Assembly (NCBI RefSeq): GCF_003664585.1
Contig: NZ_RCHI01000013.1
Coordinates: 55,028 to 119,027 of the forward strand
Length of the DNA stretch: 64,000 nt
Reading direction: 5' to 3'
From: Paenirhodobacter hankyongi
GTDB lineage: Bacteria > Pseudomonadota > Alphaproteobacteria > Rhodobacterales > Rhodobacteraceae
Made by a program: the position numbers and the translations under genes. The notes below the pieces were generated by a model. That model made no database searches and had not been told where the DNA came from. It saw only the letters and a program-made list of their open reading frames with translations. Shown piece after piece: positions 19,634 to 28,922 of this stretch. How positions within the stretch are numbered: the stretch's first letter is position 1; every line of letters starts with the position of its first letter.

Positions 19634-21247
19634 ATGGGCAAGCTCTACAAGCGCTACCTGCCGCTGGCGCTGTGCGTCATCCTGTGTGTCGCAAGCCTTT
19701 TCGGACTGGCGCATTCCGCCTGGTTCTGGCTTGGGGTGCTGGTGTTCGGGGCGCTCGCGGTGATGGGCGTGCGCGACATCATCCAGACGAAACACTCGAT
19801 CCTGCGCAACTACCCGGTGATCGGGCATCTGCGCTTCCTCTTCGAGGAGATCCGTCCCGAGATCCGGCAATACCTGATCGAGAGCGATTCCGACGAGGAA
19901 CCCTTCTCGCGCGAGGAACGCTCGATCGTCTATCAGCGCGCGAAGAACGTCGAGGATGCGCGCCCCTTCGGCACCAAGATCCAGGTCTATGGCTCGGGTT
20001 ATCAGTGGCTGACCCATTCGATCCGGCCGCGCCACATCGCCGACACCGATTTCCGCGTGACGATCGGCGGGCCGGATTGTGCGCAGCCCTATTCCGCCTC
20101 GATCTACAACATCTCGGCGATGAGCTTCGGTGCGCTCTCCTCGAACGCGATCGAGGCGCTGAACCGCGGCGCGAAGGCGGGCGGCTTTGCCCATGACACC
20201 GGCGAGGGCGGGATCTCGCGCTATCACCGCGCGGGCGGCGGCGATCTGATCTATGAACTCGGCTCGGGCTATTTCGGCTGCCGCAATCACGATGGCTCCT
20301 TCAACCCCGAGAAATTCGCGCGTCAGGCCGCCGACCCGCAGGTGAAGATGATCGAGATCAAGCTGAGCCAGGGCGCCAAGCCCGGCCATGGCGGCATGCT
20401 GCCGGCGGCGAAGATCACCCCCGAGATCGCCGAGGCGCGCGATGTGCCGATGGGCGTCGACTGCATCTCGCCGGCCTCGCATTCGGCCTTCTCGACGCCG
20501 CTCGAGATGATGGCCTTCATCCGCCAGCTGCGCGAGCTGTCGAAGGGCAAGCCCGTGGGCTTCAAGCTCTGCGTCGGGCACCGGCGCGAATTCATGTGCA
20601 TCGTCAAGGCGATGCTCGAGACCGGCATCACCCCCGACTTCATCGTCGTCGACGGCAAGGAGGGCGGCACCGGGGCGGCGCCGCTCGAATTCTCGAACCA
20701 CATGGGGATGCCGCTGGTCGAGGGGCTGACCTTCGTGCACAACACCCTGCGCGGCGCGGGCCTGCGCGAGCGGGTGAAGATCGGCGCTTCGGGCAAGCTG
20801 ATCTCGGCCTTCGACATCGCCAAGGCGCTGGCGCTTGGCGCCGACTGGGCGAATTCGGCGCGCGGTTTCATGTTCGCGATCGGCTGCATCCAGGCGCAGT
20901 CGTGCCACACCAACCGCTGCCCGGTGGGCGTGGCGACGCAGGACAAGTCGCGCTCGCGGGCGCTCGTGGTGCCCGACAAGGCCGAGCGGGTGGCGAATTT
21001 CCACCGCAACACGCTGAAGGCGCTGGCCGAGATGACCGGCGCGGCCGGGCTCGACCATCCGGGCGGCTTCCTGCCGCATCACCTGATGATGCGCGAGAAG
21101 GACCGCAACATGGTGGTGGGCGACGAGGTCTATCCCTACATGCCCGAGGGCTTCCTGCTGCGCGAGGATGATGACCGCTTCGGCTATCTGAAACGCTGGC
21201 GCCGCGCCCGGCCCGAGGCCTTCGAGCCCTTCGACAGCGGCGTGTGA
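19634..21247 (+). CDS. FMN-binding glutamate-synthase-like oxidoreductase
   Basis: 537 aa. Two N-terminal membrane helices (residues about 8-50) anchor a glutamate synthase alpha-subunit-type barrel. Motifs: YNISAMSFGALSSNAIEALN, AHDTGEGGISRYHRAGGGDL, QGAKPGHGGMLPAAKIT, FIVVDGKEGGTGAAP (FMN site) and GCIQAQSCHTNRCPVGVATQ, where clustered cysteines resemble the 3Fe-4S ligands of glutamate synthase. There is no glutaminase domain, so it is not a full GltB. Related proteins are annotated as FMN-binding glutamate synthase family; the true substrate is unknown. A terminator follows 25 bases after the stop. Confidence 0.85.
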   Translation: MGKLYKRYLPLALCVILCVASLFGLAHSAWFWLGVLVFGALAVMGVRDIIQTKHSILRNYPVIGHLRFLFEEIRPEIRQYLIESDSDEEPFSREERSIVYQRAKNVEDARPFGTKIQVYGSGYQWLTHSIRPRHIADTDFRVTIGGPDCAQPYSASIYNISAMSFGALSSNAIEALNRGAKAGGFAHDTGEGGISRYHRAGGGDLIYELGSGYFGCRNHDGSFNPEKFARQAADPQVKMIEIKLSQGAKPGHGGMLPAAKITPEIAEARDVPMGVDCISPASHSAFSTPLEMMAFIRQLRELSKGKPVGFKLCVGHRREFMCIVKAMLETGITPDFIVVDGKEGGTGAAPLEFSNHMGMPLVEGLTFVHNTLRGAGLRERVKIGASGKLISAFDIAKALALGADWANSARGFMFAIGCIQAQSCHTNRCPVGVATQDKSRSRALVVPDKAERVANFHRNTLKALAEMTGAAGLDHPGGFLPHHLMMREKDRNMVVGDEVYPYMPEGFLLREDDDRFGYLKRWRRARPEAFEPFDSGV

Positions 21248-21272
21248 TCCACCGCCGCGATCCCGGACAGGA

Positions 21273-21302
21273 AAAGGGCGCGCCATCGGCGCGCCCTTTC
21301 GG
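21273..21302. terminator. Rho-independent terminator between convergent genes
   Basis: AAAGGGCGCGCC pairs perfectly with GGCGCGCCCTTT around an ATC loop (12-pair stem). Only a short T-run (CGGTTT) follows. It lies between genes ending at 21247 and 21325. Confidence 0.7.
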
Positions 21303-21324
21303 TTTCCGTGGCCCTGGACCGGGG

Positions 21325-23643
21325 TCAGCCCGCGAGCGCCGCAAGCACCTCGGCGGGGGTGATCGGCAGATGCCGCATCCGCACGCCGACCGCCTCGAAG
21401 ATCGCATTGGCGATCGCCGGGGCGACGACGGTGGTGCCGGGCTCGCCGAGCCCGGTCGGCACCTCGGTGCTTTCGACGAACTCGACCACCACCTCGGGCG
21501 TGTCGATCATCCGCAACGGCGTGTAGCTGTCGAGATTGCGATCGCGCGGCAGGCCCGCGGCGATCTCGGTGCCCTCGAAGAGCGCCATCGACAGGCCCCA
21601 CAGCGCCGCGCCCTCGCATTGCGCCTTGGCGCCGTCGGGGTCGACCACGGTGCCGCAATCGACGACCAGCCAGATCTTCTGCACCTCGACCCGGCCCGAG
21701 GCGCGGTCGACATGCACCTGCGCCGCGCCGCCGACCCAGGTCGGCATCGAGCGCGACTGGCCATAGGTGGTGGCGATGCCGATCGCGGTGTCGTCGGGCA
21801 GCCCGCCCTTGCCATAGCCCGACAGCTCCGCTACCCGGCGCAGCACATTCGCCTGCCGCGTCGCGCCGCCGGTCGCGTTCGGCGCCTCGCCGGCATTGCG
21901 GCCGGTGGCGCGGAAATGGTCGAGCCGGAACGCCAGCGGGTCGGCGCCGATGTGGCGCGCGGCCTCGTCCATGAAGCTTTCGACCGCGAAGTTGATCCAG
22001 CCCGGCGAGACCGAGCGCAGCCAGCCCGGCCGGAAGGTGCTTTCGGCAAGGTCGTTCGAGATCGCGCGGGCGCGTTGTGCCCCGACGTCATACCAGTGGT
22101 CGATGCCATCGGCCGCGAAGGGATCGTAGGGCTCGCCATTGGTGCCCTTCGGCATGAAGCCCGGGATCATCACCTTCGTCGGCCAGCCCGCGGTCACCGC
22201 GCTGTCCATCGCGATCACCGCCTTGTCGGCGTCGAAGGCCATCTTCAGGTGCTGCACCGAGGGCGCGCGCAGGCTGTCGAAGGCGGCGTCCGCCTCGCGC
22301 GACATCACCATCTTCACCGGCTTGCCGTCGAGCATCTTCGAGGCGAGCGCCACCGGCACGGCATAGTCGCCGTTCAGCCGCCGGCCGAAGCCGCCGCCCA
22401 GCATGTAGCTGCGCATCACCACCTCGCCGTCGCCGACGCCAAGCGCGGTCTGCAGCCAGGGCAGGGCGAGCGATTGCCACTGGTTGCCCGAGTGGATCTC
22501 CCACACGCCTTCGGCGTTGCGGAAGGCGAGCGCGTTCAGCGGTTCAAGCTGGAAGTGCAGCACCGAGGCGGTGGTGTATTCCGCCTCGAACACATCCGCC
22601 GCCTTGGCGAAGACCGGATCGACATCGCTGTTGCCGGTGTCGAGGATCGCGCCAGTGCTCTCGTCCGCGATCAGCTTGCGGCCGTAATCCTGGATCTGCG
22701 CCTCGTCGACGGTGGCCGCCGGGCCCGCGGTCCAGGTGACCTTGATCGCCTTCGCGGCCTTGACCGCGGCCCAGTGGCTGTCGGCGATGACCATCGCCCA
22801 GCCCTGCACGGTCTCGGACGGGTCCTCGAGCGTCAGCGTCTGCTGATAGCCCTTCACCGATTTCGCCGCGCTGTCGTCGATTGCGGTGATGACCGAGCCA
22901 TAGCGGGTCGGCGGCATCAGCGGCACGGCATGGACCATGCCCTCGACCTGCGCGTCGATGCCATAGATCGTGGCGCCGGTGGTCTTGTTGGCGATGTCGA
23001 GCGCGGTGACGTCCTTGCCGACCAGCGTCAGCTCGGGGGCGGGCTTGAGCGGCAGCGCCTTCAGCTCGTCCTCGGTGAAGGCGCGGGTGATGCCCGCGGC
23101 CACCAGCTCGCCGAAGCCCGCCGAATGGCCGGGCGCGGTGACGGTGCCGTTCGCCACGGTGACGGTCGCGACATCGACGCCCCAGAGCGCGGCGGCCTTC
23201 TCGGCGAGCGCGATGCGCCCCGCGGCGCCTGCCTGGCGATAGACCGGCCAGCTTTGCCACACCGACCAGCTGCCGCCGGTGACCATCAGGCCCCATTTCG
23301 GATCGGTGTCGACATGGGTGATGCGCACGTCATCCCAGTTCGCGCCGAGCTCGTCGGCAAGGATCCGGGCGATGGCGGTGCCCACATGCTGGCCCATCTC
23401 GGCGCGGATGATGTTGACGTTGACGATGCCCTTGCTGTCGATCCAGTACCAGATCGCGGGCTCGTAGCTTGCGCCTGCGGCCTCGGGCGGCAGGCCGCCC
23501 GGCGCGGCCGGGTCCATCGCCGCGGCGCCCTGTTTCGGGAAGCCGAAGACGGCGCCCGCGGCGCACAGCGACACGAGGAAGCCGCGCCGGCTCAGGTCGG
23601 GCAGGGCGCGCTTGTTGGGCGGGAAACGCAGGGTGTCAGCCAT
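21325..23643 (-). CDS. Periplasmic molybdopterin-binding dehydrogenase subunit (IorB/aldehyde-dehydrogenase type)
   Basis: 772 aa large subunit of the xanthine-oxidase family. A Tat signal is clear: SRRGFLVSLCAAGAVFGF (about 18-35). Mo-site blocks include QWQSLALPWLQ, MLGGGFGRRLNGDY and, near the C-terminus, the GLGEPGTTVVAPAIANAIF loop that carries the catalytic Glu. It works with the 2Fe-2S protein encoded upstream (overlap of eight bases) and the cytochrome c before that; electrons should pass from Mo to iron-sulfur to haem. This is the layout of IorAB, NicAB and aldehyde dehydrogenases of this type. The substrate cannot be read from sequence. Confidence 0.88.
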   Translation of the reverse strand: MADTLRFPPNKRALPDLSRRGFLVSLCAAGAVFGFPKQGAAAMDPAAPGGLPPEAAGASYEPAIWYWIDSKGIVNVNIIRAEMGQHVGTAIARILADELGANWDDVRITHVDTDPKWGLMVTGGSWSVWQSWPVYRQAGAAGRIALAEKAAALWGVDVATVTVANGTVTAPGHSAGFGELVAAGITRAFTEDELKALPLKPAPELTLVGKDVTALDIANKTTGATIYGIDAQVEGMVHAVPLMPPTRYGSVITAIDDSAAKSVKGYQQTLTLEDPSETVQGWAMVIADSHWAAVKAAKAIKVTWTAGPAATVDEAQIQDYGRKLIADESTGAILDTGNSDVDPVFAKAADVFEAEYTTASVLHFQLEPLNALAFRNAEGVWEIHSGNQWQSLALPWLQTALGVGDGEVVMRSYMLGGGFGRRLNGDYAVPVALASKMLDGKPVKMVMSREADAAFDSLRAPSVQHLKMAFDADKAVIAMDSAVTAGWPTKVMIPGFMPKGTNGEPYDPFAADGIDHWYDVGAQRARAISNDLAESTFRPGWLRSVSPGWINFAVESFMDEAARHIGADPLAFRLDHFRATGRNAGEAPNATGGATRQANVLRRVAELSGYGKGGLPDDTAIGIATTYGQSRSMPTWVGGAAQVHVDRASGRVEVQKIWLVVDCGTVVDPDGAKAQCEGAALWGLSMALFEGTEIAAGLPRDRNLDSYTPLRMIDTPEVVVEFVESTEVPTGLGEPGTTVVAPAIANAIFEAVGVRMRHLPITPAEVLAALAG

Positions 23644-24109
23644 TGGTCTTCTCCCCCCGCATCGCGGCCGCGGCCTCGCGCACCGCCTCGCGGATCCGGT
23701 TGTAGGTCATGCAGCGGCACAGGTTGCCGGTCATCACCGCGTCGATATCGGCATCCGTCGGGTTCGGGATGTCCTTGAGGAAGGCCGCGGCCTGCATGAT
23801 CTGGCCCGACTGGCAGTAGCCGCACTGCGGCACCTTCAGCTCGCGCCAGGCCTGCTGCAGCGGGTGCTCGCCCGCCGGGTCGAGCCCCTCGATCGTGGTG
23901 ATCTCGGCCCCGGCCACGTCCGAGACCGGGGTGATGCACGAGCGCGTCGCGCGCCCGCCCACATGCACGGTGCAGGCACCGCACATGCCGATGCCGCAGC
24001 CGAATTTCGTGCCGGTCAGCCCGACCTCGTCGCGGATCACCCACAGCAGCGGGGTATCGGGATCGACGTCGACGCGCACGGCGCGTCCGTTGATGCTGAA
24101 TTCGATCAT
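23636..24109 (-). CDS. 2Fe-2S subunit of the molybdo-hydroxylase (IorA type)
   Basis: 157 aa. N-terminal plant-type ferredoxin fold with GCGIGMCGACTVHV (Cys ligands of the first cluster) and a second cluster domain with QCGYCQSGQIM and NLCRCMTYNRI. This is the standard small subunit of xanthine-oxidase-family enzymes. It has no signal of its own, so it is probably carried out by the Tat-targeted partner. I chose ATG 24109 (MIEFSING), with AGGA eight bases upstream; ATG 24127 is possible. It starts 14 bases after the cytochrome gene. Confidence 0.93.
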   Translation of the reverse strand: MIEFSINGRAVRVDVDPDTPLLWVIRDEVGLTGTKFGCGIGMCGACTVHVGGRATRSCITPVSDVAGAEITTIEGLDPAGEHPLQQAWRELKVPQCGYCQSGQIMQAAAFLKDIPNPTDADIDAVMTGNLCRCMTYNRIREAVREAAAAMRGEKTNG

Positions 24110-24123
24110 CTCATCTGTCCTCG

Positions 24124-25422
24124 TCAATGCGTCCCCTGGTGCGCCCGGATCTGCGCCACGCGCGTCTCGAGGTCGGTCCAGGGGGCGAGGTCGGCACGCT
24201 TGTCGCGCAGATAGGCGGCGATCGCGGCGATCTGCTGGTCGGAAAGCGCGTCGCGGAAGGCCGGCATCACCACCCCGGGCGTGCCCTCGGCCGAGGACAC
24301 CCCGTCGAGGATCACATGGATCAGGTTCGACGGATCGTCGAGCCGGGTGGAGGAGTTGATGCCCAGCTCGGGCCGTTCGGCGACGATGCTTTCGGCGTTG
24401 TAGTGGCAGGCGGCGCAGGCGGTGGCGTAAAGCCGTTCGCCCTCATCGGCGCGCCAGGCGGGATCGGGGCGGCCGGCGGCCAGGCTTGCCTGCACCGCGG
24501 GGCTGGCGGCCGGGTCCGCCTCGGGCGCGCCGACGACATCGCCCAGATAGACGCCGATCGCCGTCAGGTCGCTTGCCGGCAGCTCGCGCAGGCCGGCATG
24601 CACCACCGGCGCCATCGGGCCCGCGGCGATGCCATGATAGACCCCCGCGCCGGTCGAGAGGTAGCGGGTGAAGTCCGCGGCCGTCCACGGCACCGCCGAG
24701 GGGTTCGCGGCGGTCAGTGCGGGCGCGCTCCAGGCGTCGATCGTCGCGCCGGCAAAGCGCGCGCTCTTCTCCTCGGCACCGACCTTGTTGCGCGGCGTGT
24801 GGCAGGCGCCGCAATGGGTGACGCCCTCGACCAGATAGGCGCCGCGGTTCCACTCGGCCGATTTCGTCGGATCGTCGGTGTAGCGGCCGAAATCGACGAA
24901 GAGCAGCTTCCAGCCCGCCTGCAGGATCCGCTGGTTCAGCGGGAAGGGGATGGTCGGCGCCTGCGTCGCTTCCTTGACCGGGGCGACCGCGGTCATCAGA
25001 TAGGCATAGACCGCATCGACATCGGCGTCGGTCATCTTGGTGAAGTGGTCGAAGGGGAAGGCCGGGAACAGGTGGCGGCCCTCGCGGTCGACGCCCTCGT
25101 GCATGGCACGGCGGAACGCGGCCTTCGACCAATTGCCAATCCCCGTTTCCGGGTCGGGCGTGATATTCGAGGCATAGATGGTGCCGAAATCGGTGGTCAC
25201 CGGGAAGTTGCCGGCATAGGGCGCGCCGCCGGCCGCGGTGTGGCATGTGGCGCAATAGCCCGCGGCGGCGAGGATGCGTCCCTGTTCCACCTGGGCCGGG
25301 TCGAACGCCGGGCGGGCCGAGGGCGGCTCGACGGCATAGGGCGAGTGATACGCGTAGATCCCGAAACCGGCGAGGGCGAGAACGCCGGCACCTGCCAGAA
25401 TGGAGAGCGTGGATTTAAGCAT
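24124..25422 (-). CDS. Tri-haem cytochrome c subunit (alcohol/aldehyde dehydrogenase type)
   Basis: 432 aa. A membrane anchor or uncleaved signal covers residues about 5-26. Three CxxCH haem sites are visible: CATCH (about 55), CGACH (about 205) and CAACH (about 335), each followed by downstream Met candidates such as GPMAPVV and VMPAF. Periplasmic electron acceptor that passes electrons from the Mo/Fe-S subunits to the respiratory chain. It is the first gene of the three-gene leftward operon. Start ATG 25422 (MLKSTLS); an ATG at 25497 would precede the hydrophobic helix by 25 extra residues. Confidence 0.9.
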   Translation of the reverse strand: MLKSTLSILAGAGVLALAGFGIYAYHSPYAVEPPSARPAFDPAQVEQGRILAAAGYCATCHTAAGGAPYAGNFPVTTDFGTIYASNITPDPETGIGNWSKAAFRRAMHEGVDREGRHLFPAFPFDHFTKMTDADVDAVYAYLMTAVAPVKEATQAPTIPFPLNQRILQAGWKLLFVDFGRYTDDPTKSAEWNRGAYLVEGVTHCGACHTPRNKVGAEEKSARFAGATIDAWSAPALTAANPSAVPWTAADFTRYLSTGAGVYHGIAAGPMAPVVHAGLRELPASDLTAIGVYLGDVVGAPEADPAASPAVQASLAAGRPDPAWRADEGERLYATACAACHYNAESIVAERPELGINSSTRLDDPSNLIHVILDGVSSAEGTPGVVMPAFRDALSDQQIAAIAAYLRDKRADLAPWTDLETRVAQIRAHQGTH

Positions 25423-25667
25423 CAGGGCATCAATCCTTGGTCTTTGTGCGGAAAATCCGGGCAAGAGGCCCGGATGACCTGCGACCAAATAGCGCAACGG
25501 CCCCCCGCGTCAATCGAGGCGGACCGGAAAAGCCCTGCACCCGCCTGGCTTTGCGGGAGCGACTGTCTCATTCCCGAGACAGGCTGGACGGGCCCTCGCG
25601 CCGCGTCCTATGGTCGCAGACGGGGCCCGGGCCCATCTGTGCCGGATCGGGGTGCCCAGACGGGGAA

Positions 25668-26639
25668 ATGACGATGCAGCAACAGGACCTGCGGCGGGGT
25701 GCCGCCGCGATGCCGGGAGCCGAGACGGGGAAGGGCCCGGCGCGGGCGACGATCCGGGCGAGTGACCTGCCGCTTGCGGCGCTTGCGGATCCGTCGGCCC
25801 TTGCCCTGATCCTGCGCACCGAGGGGCCGTCCTATCGCCCGGTCGGCGCGACGATGGCACTTGGCCGCGCGGGCGCGGTGGCGGGCACGCTGTCCTCGGG
25901 CTGCATCGACGCCGACATTGCCGAACATGCGAAAGCCGTGGCGGGCGAGGGCGTTGCGCGGCGGCTGCGCTATGGCGCGGGCTCGCCCTTCATCGACCTG
26001 ACGCTGCCCTGCGGCGGCGGGCTCGACATCCTCGTGCTGCCGGCGCCCTCGGCCGATGTGCTGGCCGATCTGCGGGCGCGGCTGGCGGCGCGCGCGCCAT
26101 TCTCGCTGGCCGTGTCCGGGGCCGGGCTGAGCCTCGGCGCCGATCCGCAGGCCGAACTTGTGTTGCGCGTGCTCCCCGATCCGCGCTTTGCCGTCTTCGG
26201 CAAGGGGCCCGAGGCCGTGGCCTTCGCGCGCATGGTCGCCGGGGCGGGCTATGAAACGGTGCTCGCCTCGCCCGATACCGAGACGCTCGCCCCGCTCGAC
26301 GGCCGCGGCGCCACGGTCGTGCACCTGCCGCAGCCCTCGGCTGTCGCGCAGGTGCCGCTTGATGCCTTCACCGCCGGGGTGCTGTTCTTCCACGATCACG
26401 ACTGGGAGCCCGCGATCCTGCGCCACCTGCTGGCAAGCCGCGCCTTCTATGTCGGGGCGCAGGGCAGCCGGCGCACGGCGGAAAACCGGCTCGCACGGTT
26501 GCGCGCGGCGGGGGTGGCCGAGGCCGATCTTGCCCGGCTGCGCGGCCCGATCGGGGTGATCCCCTCGACCCGCGACGCGCGCACCCTTGCCGCCTCGGTG
26601 CTGGCCGAGGTTCTGGCCGAGGCGGTGGTCGCCGGCTGA
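25668..26639 (+). CDS. XdhC-family molybdenum cofactor insertion protein
   Basis: 323 aa. XdhC/CoxI proteins bind, sulfurate and insert the Mo cofactor into xanthine-oxidase-family enzymes. GTLSSGCIDADIAEHAKAV is the N-terminal XdhC_CoxI block with its conserved Cys. A Rossmann domain follows (FAVFGKGPEAVAFARMVAG), and the C-terminus has FYVGAQGSRRTAENRLARL and GPIGVIPSTRDARTLAASVL. It is divergent from the three-gene molybdo-hydroxylase operon, the expected place for its dedicated maturation factor. Start ATG 25668; a second ATG six bases later is also possible. It ends three bases from the convergent malQ. Confidence 0.88.
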   Translation: MTMQQQDLRRGAAAMPGAETGKGPARATIRASDLPLAALADPSALALILRTEGPSYRPVGATMALGRAGAVAGTLSSGCIDADIAEHAKAVAGEGVARRLRYGAGSPFIDLTLPCGGGLDILVLPAPSADVLADLRARLAARAPFSLAVSGAGLSLGADPQAELVLRVLPDPRFAVFGKGPEAVAFARMVAGAGYETVLASPDTETLAPLDGRGATVVHLPQPSAVAQVPLDAFTAGVLFFHDHDWEPAILRHLLASRAFYVGAQGSRRTAENRLARLRAAGVAEADLARLRGPIGVIPSTRDARTLAASVLAEVLAEAVVAG

Positions 26640-26642
26640 GGT

Positions 26643-28643
26643 CTAATGCCCCGGGAAGGCCTCGGTGCGGGCGGTGGCGAGGGTCTCGATCCGCTCGGCC
26701 GTCGTCGGGTCATCGAGCAGCTCGGCCAGCGGCGCGTCAAGGCGGCGGCGCCAGTTCGGGTGGTCGTCGATCGTGCCCGGAAGGTTCGGCTGTTCGCGCA
26801 GCGCCAGCAGATCCTCGAGCGGCGCCAGCGCAAGGCGCGAAGCGGTGTGGCCAAGGTGGCGCAGGGCGGCACGCACCACCGGCGCCGGGTCGTCGACCGC
26901 CGGGCAGGGCGCGCCCGCGCCGATCGTGCCCCACAGCCGGCCGCGGTCCCAGGCGCGATGCGCGTCGGCATCGGCGCGGCTTTCCCCGGGGCCGAAGCGG
27001 TGCAGCTTCTCCGCCCAGTCGAGGTCGCGCCCGGTCCACCAGCCCGCCACCGTCGCCGTGTCATGCGTGCCGGTCATCGCCAGGCTCATCGGCGCGTAAT
27101 CCTGCGGCCCGATGAAGCCCTGATCGCCTGCCCGCTCGAACCACAGCACGCGCATGCCGAGCATCTTCTTCGCCTCGATCGCCTCGGTGAAGCCGAAGGG
27201 CTTGGTGCCCAGATCCTCGGCCACGATCAGCGCCTGAGCGCGGTGGCTTTCAAGGGCGGCGAGCCGCAGCATGTCCTCGAACGGATAGCTCAGATAGGCG
27301 CCCTCGGCCGAGCTTTGCCCGTCGGGCACGACCCAGAGCCGGGCCAACCCGAAGGCATGGTCGATGCGCAGCCCGCCCGCCCGCGCAAGCGTCGCGCGCA
27401 GCATCGCGATGAAGGGGGCATAGCCGCTGTCGCGCAGGCCCCGCGGCGAGAAGCTGCTCAGCAGCCAGTTCTGGCCCTGCGGTCCGAGCGGGTCGGGCGG
27501 CGCGCCGATCGTCAGCCCGTCAAGCATCTGGCCGCGCAGCGACCAGCTGTCGCTGCCCGCGCCATGCACGCCGACGGCCAGGTCGGCAATGAGTCCGATC
27601 GCCATGCCGCCCTGGCGCGCCGCGGCCTGGGCCGCCGACAGCCCCTCGCGGGCCAGCCATTGGGTGAAGAGGTGGAACTCGACCTCCTCGGCCTCTTCGC
27701 GCGCGAACTCGGCCACCGCTGCGCCGTCGGGGTCGTGGAAGGCCGCGGGCCAGGCGCGCCAGCCATCCGCGCCCGTCGGGCGGAACCGGGTATCGAGCGC
27801 GTCGAAGATTGCGTGGCGGCGCAGGCCGGGCCCCTCGGCGGCGCTGTCCGCGGCGATGCGGGCGCGGGTCTCGGCGTCGAGCGTGGCGAAGAGCGCGCGC
27901 AGCGCGGCGTGGCGCGCGGGCAGGGCGCCGGCCCAGTCGATCAACGCGCCGCCCGGAGCGGCGGCGAGCGGCGGCAGGCCCAGAAGCGCGGGGTCCGCCA
28001 TGGCGGTGTTCAGGAACAGCCGGCTCGAGGGCGAATAGGGGCTGTAGCCCGCGCCGTGCCCGGGAAAGAGCGCATGCACCGGGTTGATCATCATCGCATC
28101 GGCCCCGCGCGCGGCAAAGAGGCGCGCGGCATCCGCCAGCTCGCCAAAGCCGCCGAAGGGGGTGGGGGTGGCGCCGCGCAAGGCCGGGATCTGCACTGCC
28201 GGGCCCCAGAAATGCCGATCGCCGAGGGCGTCGATGCCGTGGCAGGTGGGCGGCGCGACGGCGAGCGTCAGCTCGGTCTTGCCGAGAACCAGCCGGTAAT
28301 AGCCGGGCTCGGTCACCGCGGCGAGGCGGCCATTCGCCAGCGCGATCGGCCGGCTCGTGCCGTCCTCGCAGACCAGCAGCGCGGGGATGTCACCCTGCGG
28401 CAGCGTGGCGGGAAGCGCGGTCCCGATCCCGGCCTCGGTGACGATCATCGCGGGGGGCGTCGCGGCCTCGCCGGCGAGCTGGTCGCGGCTGCGCGCGATC
28501 TCGGCCGCCGAGCCCACCGGGTAGCCAAGCGCCGCGAGGATCCGCGCCAGCCGTGCCTCGGGGATCACCTGATCCGATCCGAAGATGTCGTGCCAGATCC
28601 GGGCGACACCGGCCGCCGCGGCAATCTCTTCGATCGGGGTCAT
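26643..28643 (-). CDS. malQ: 4-alpha-glucanotransferase (amylomaltase)
   Basis: 666 aa, a glycoside hydrolase family 77 enzyme that transfers glucan chains between malto-oligosaccharides. Blocks visible: FGELADAARLFAARGADAMM, HALFPGHGAGYSPYSPSSR (MalQ 250s-loop type), GGLRIDHAFGLARLW with the nucleophile Asp, ALIVAEDLGTKPFGFTEAI with the acid/base Glu and TGTHDTATVAGWW with the third catalytic Asp. The N-terminal 150 residues form the extension found in bacterial MalQ. Start ATG 28643. No other maltose or glycogen genes lie close, which is unusual for malQ. Confidence 0.92.
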   Translation of the reverse strand: MTPIEEIAAAAGVARIWHDIFGSDQVIPEARLARILAALGYPVGSAAEIARSRDQLAGEAATPPAMIVTEAGIGTALPATLPQGDIPALLVCEDGTSRPIALANGRLAAVTEPGYYRLVLGKTELTLAVAPPTCHGIDALGDRHFWGPAVQIPALRGATPTPFGGFGELADAARLFAARGADAMMINPVHALFPGHGAGYSPYSPSSRLFLNTAMADPALLGLPPLAAAPGGALIDWAGALPARHAALRALFATLDAETRARIAADSAAEGPGLRRHAIFDALDTRFRPTGADGWRAWPAAFHDPDGAAVAEFAREEAEEVEFHLFTQWLAREGLSAAQAAARQGGMAIGLIADLAVGVHGAGSDSWSLRGQMLDGLTIGAPPDPLGPQGQNWLLSSFSPRGLRDSGYAPFIAMLRATLARAGGLRIDHAFGLARLWVVPDGQSSAEGAYLSYPFEDMLRLAALESHRAQALIVAEDLGTKPFGFTEAIEAKKMLGMRVLWFERAGDQGFIGPQDYAPMSLAMTGTHDTATVAGWWTGRDLDWAEKLHRFGPGESRADADAHRAWDRGRLWGTIGAGAPCPAVDDPAPVVRAALRHLGHTASRLALAPLEDLLALREQPNLPGTIDDHPNWRRRLDAPLAELLDDPTTAERIETLATARTEAFPGH

Positions 28644-28750
28644 CTGTCCTCCGCTGCACGGCCAAATTGCCGCGCCTTTGCCCGAGCATAGCCGGCCCCC
28701 GGGCGGGCGGCAACGGGGCGCTGCATCGCAGCGCACCCGTTCCTGCCATC

Positions 28751-28921
28751 TCAGGCCGTCTGCGCCGCGGCGATGGCGGCCAGCGCCGCCTCGACCGAGG
28801 GCAGCTCGCGCGCGAGCAGCAGGCAGACCCGGGCGAGGTAGAGCTCGGGCGCCTCGGGGGCGGCGCGGTCGATCCCCTCGGCCAGCGCCTCGTAGACCTG
28901 TTCGATTTCGTGCTGGGTCAT
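28751..28921 (-). CDS. DUF2783 family small protein
   Basis: 56 aa: MTQHEIEQVYEALAEGIDRA, then a helical stretch ending AAIAAAQTA. It matches the small all-helical DUF2783 family, which I associate with genes next to FAD-dependent aromatic hydroxylases. Here it follows such a gene after a one-base gap, so the two are surely co-transcribed. It may be a small partner or stabiliser of the enzyme, which is only inferred from the neighbourhood. Confidence 0.75.
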   Translation of the reverse strand: MTQHEIEQVYEALAEGIDRAAPEAPELYLARVCLLLARELPSVEAALAAIAAAQTA

Positions 28922-28922
28922 C

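Noticed and set aside
21325..25422. Assigning the molybdo-hydroxylase firmly as nicotinate hydroxylase NicAB
   Set aside because: The layout fits several enzymes (IorAB, aldehyde dehydrogenases) and the genes are 20 kb from NicX with no NicC, NicD, NicE or NicF beside them.
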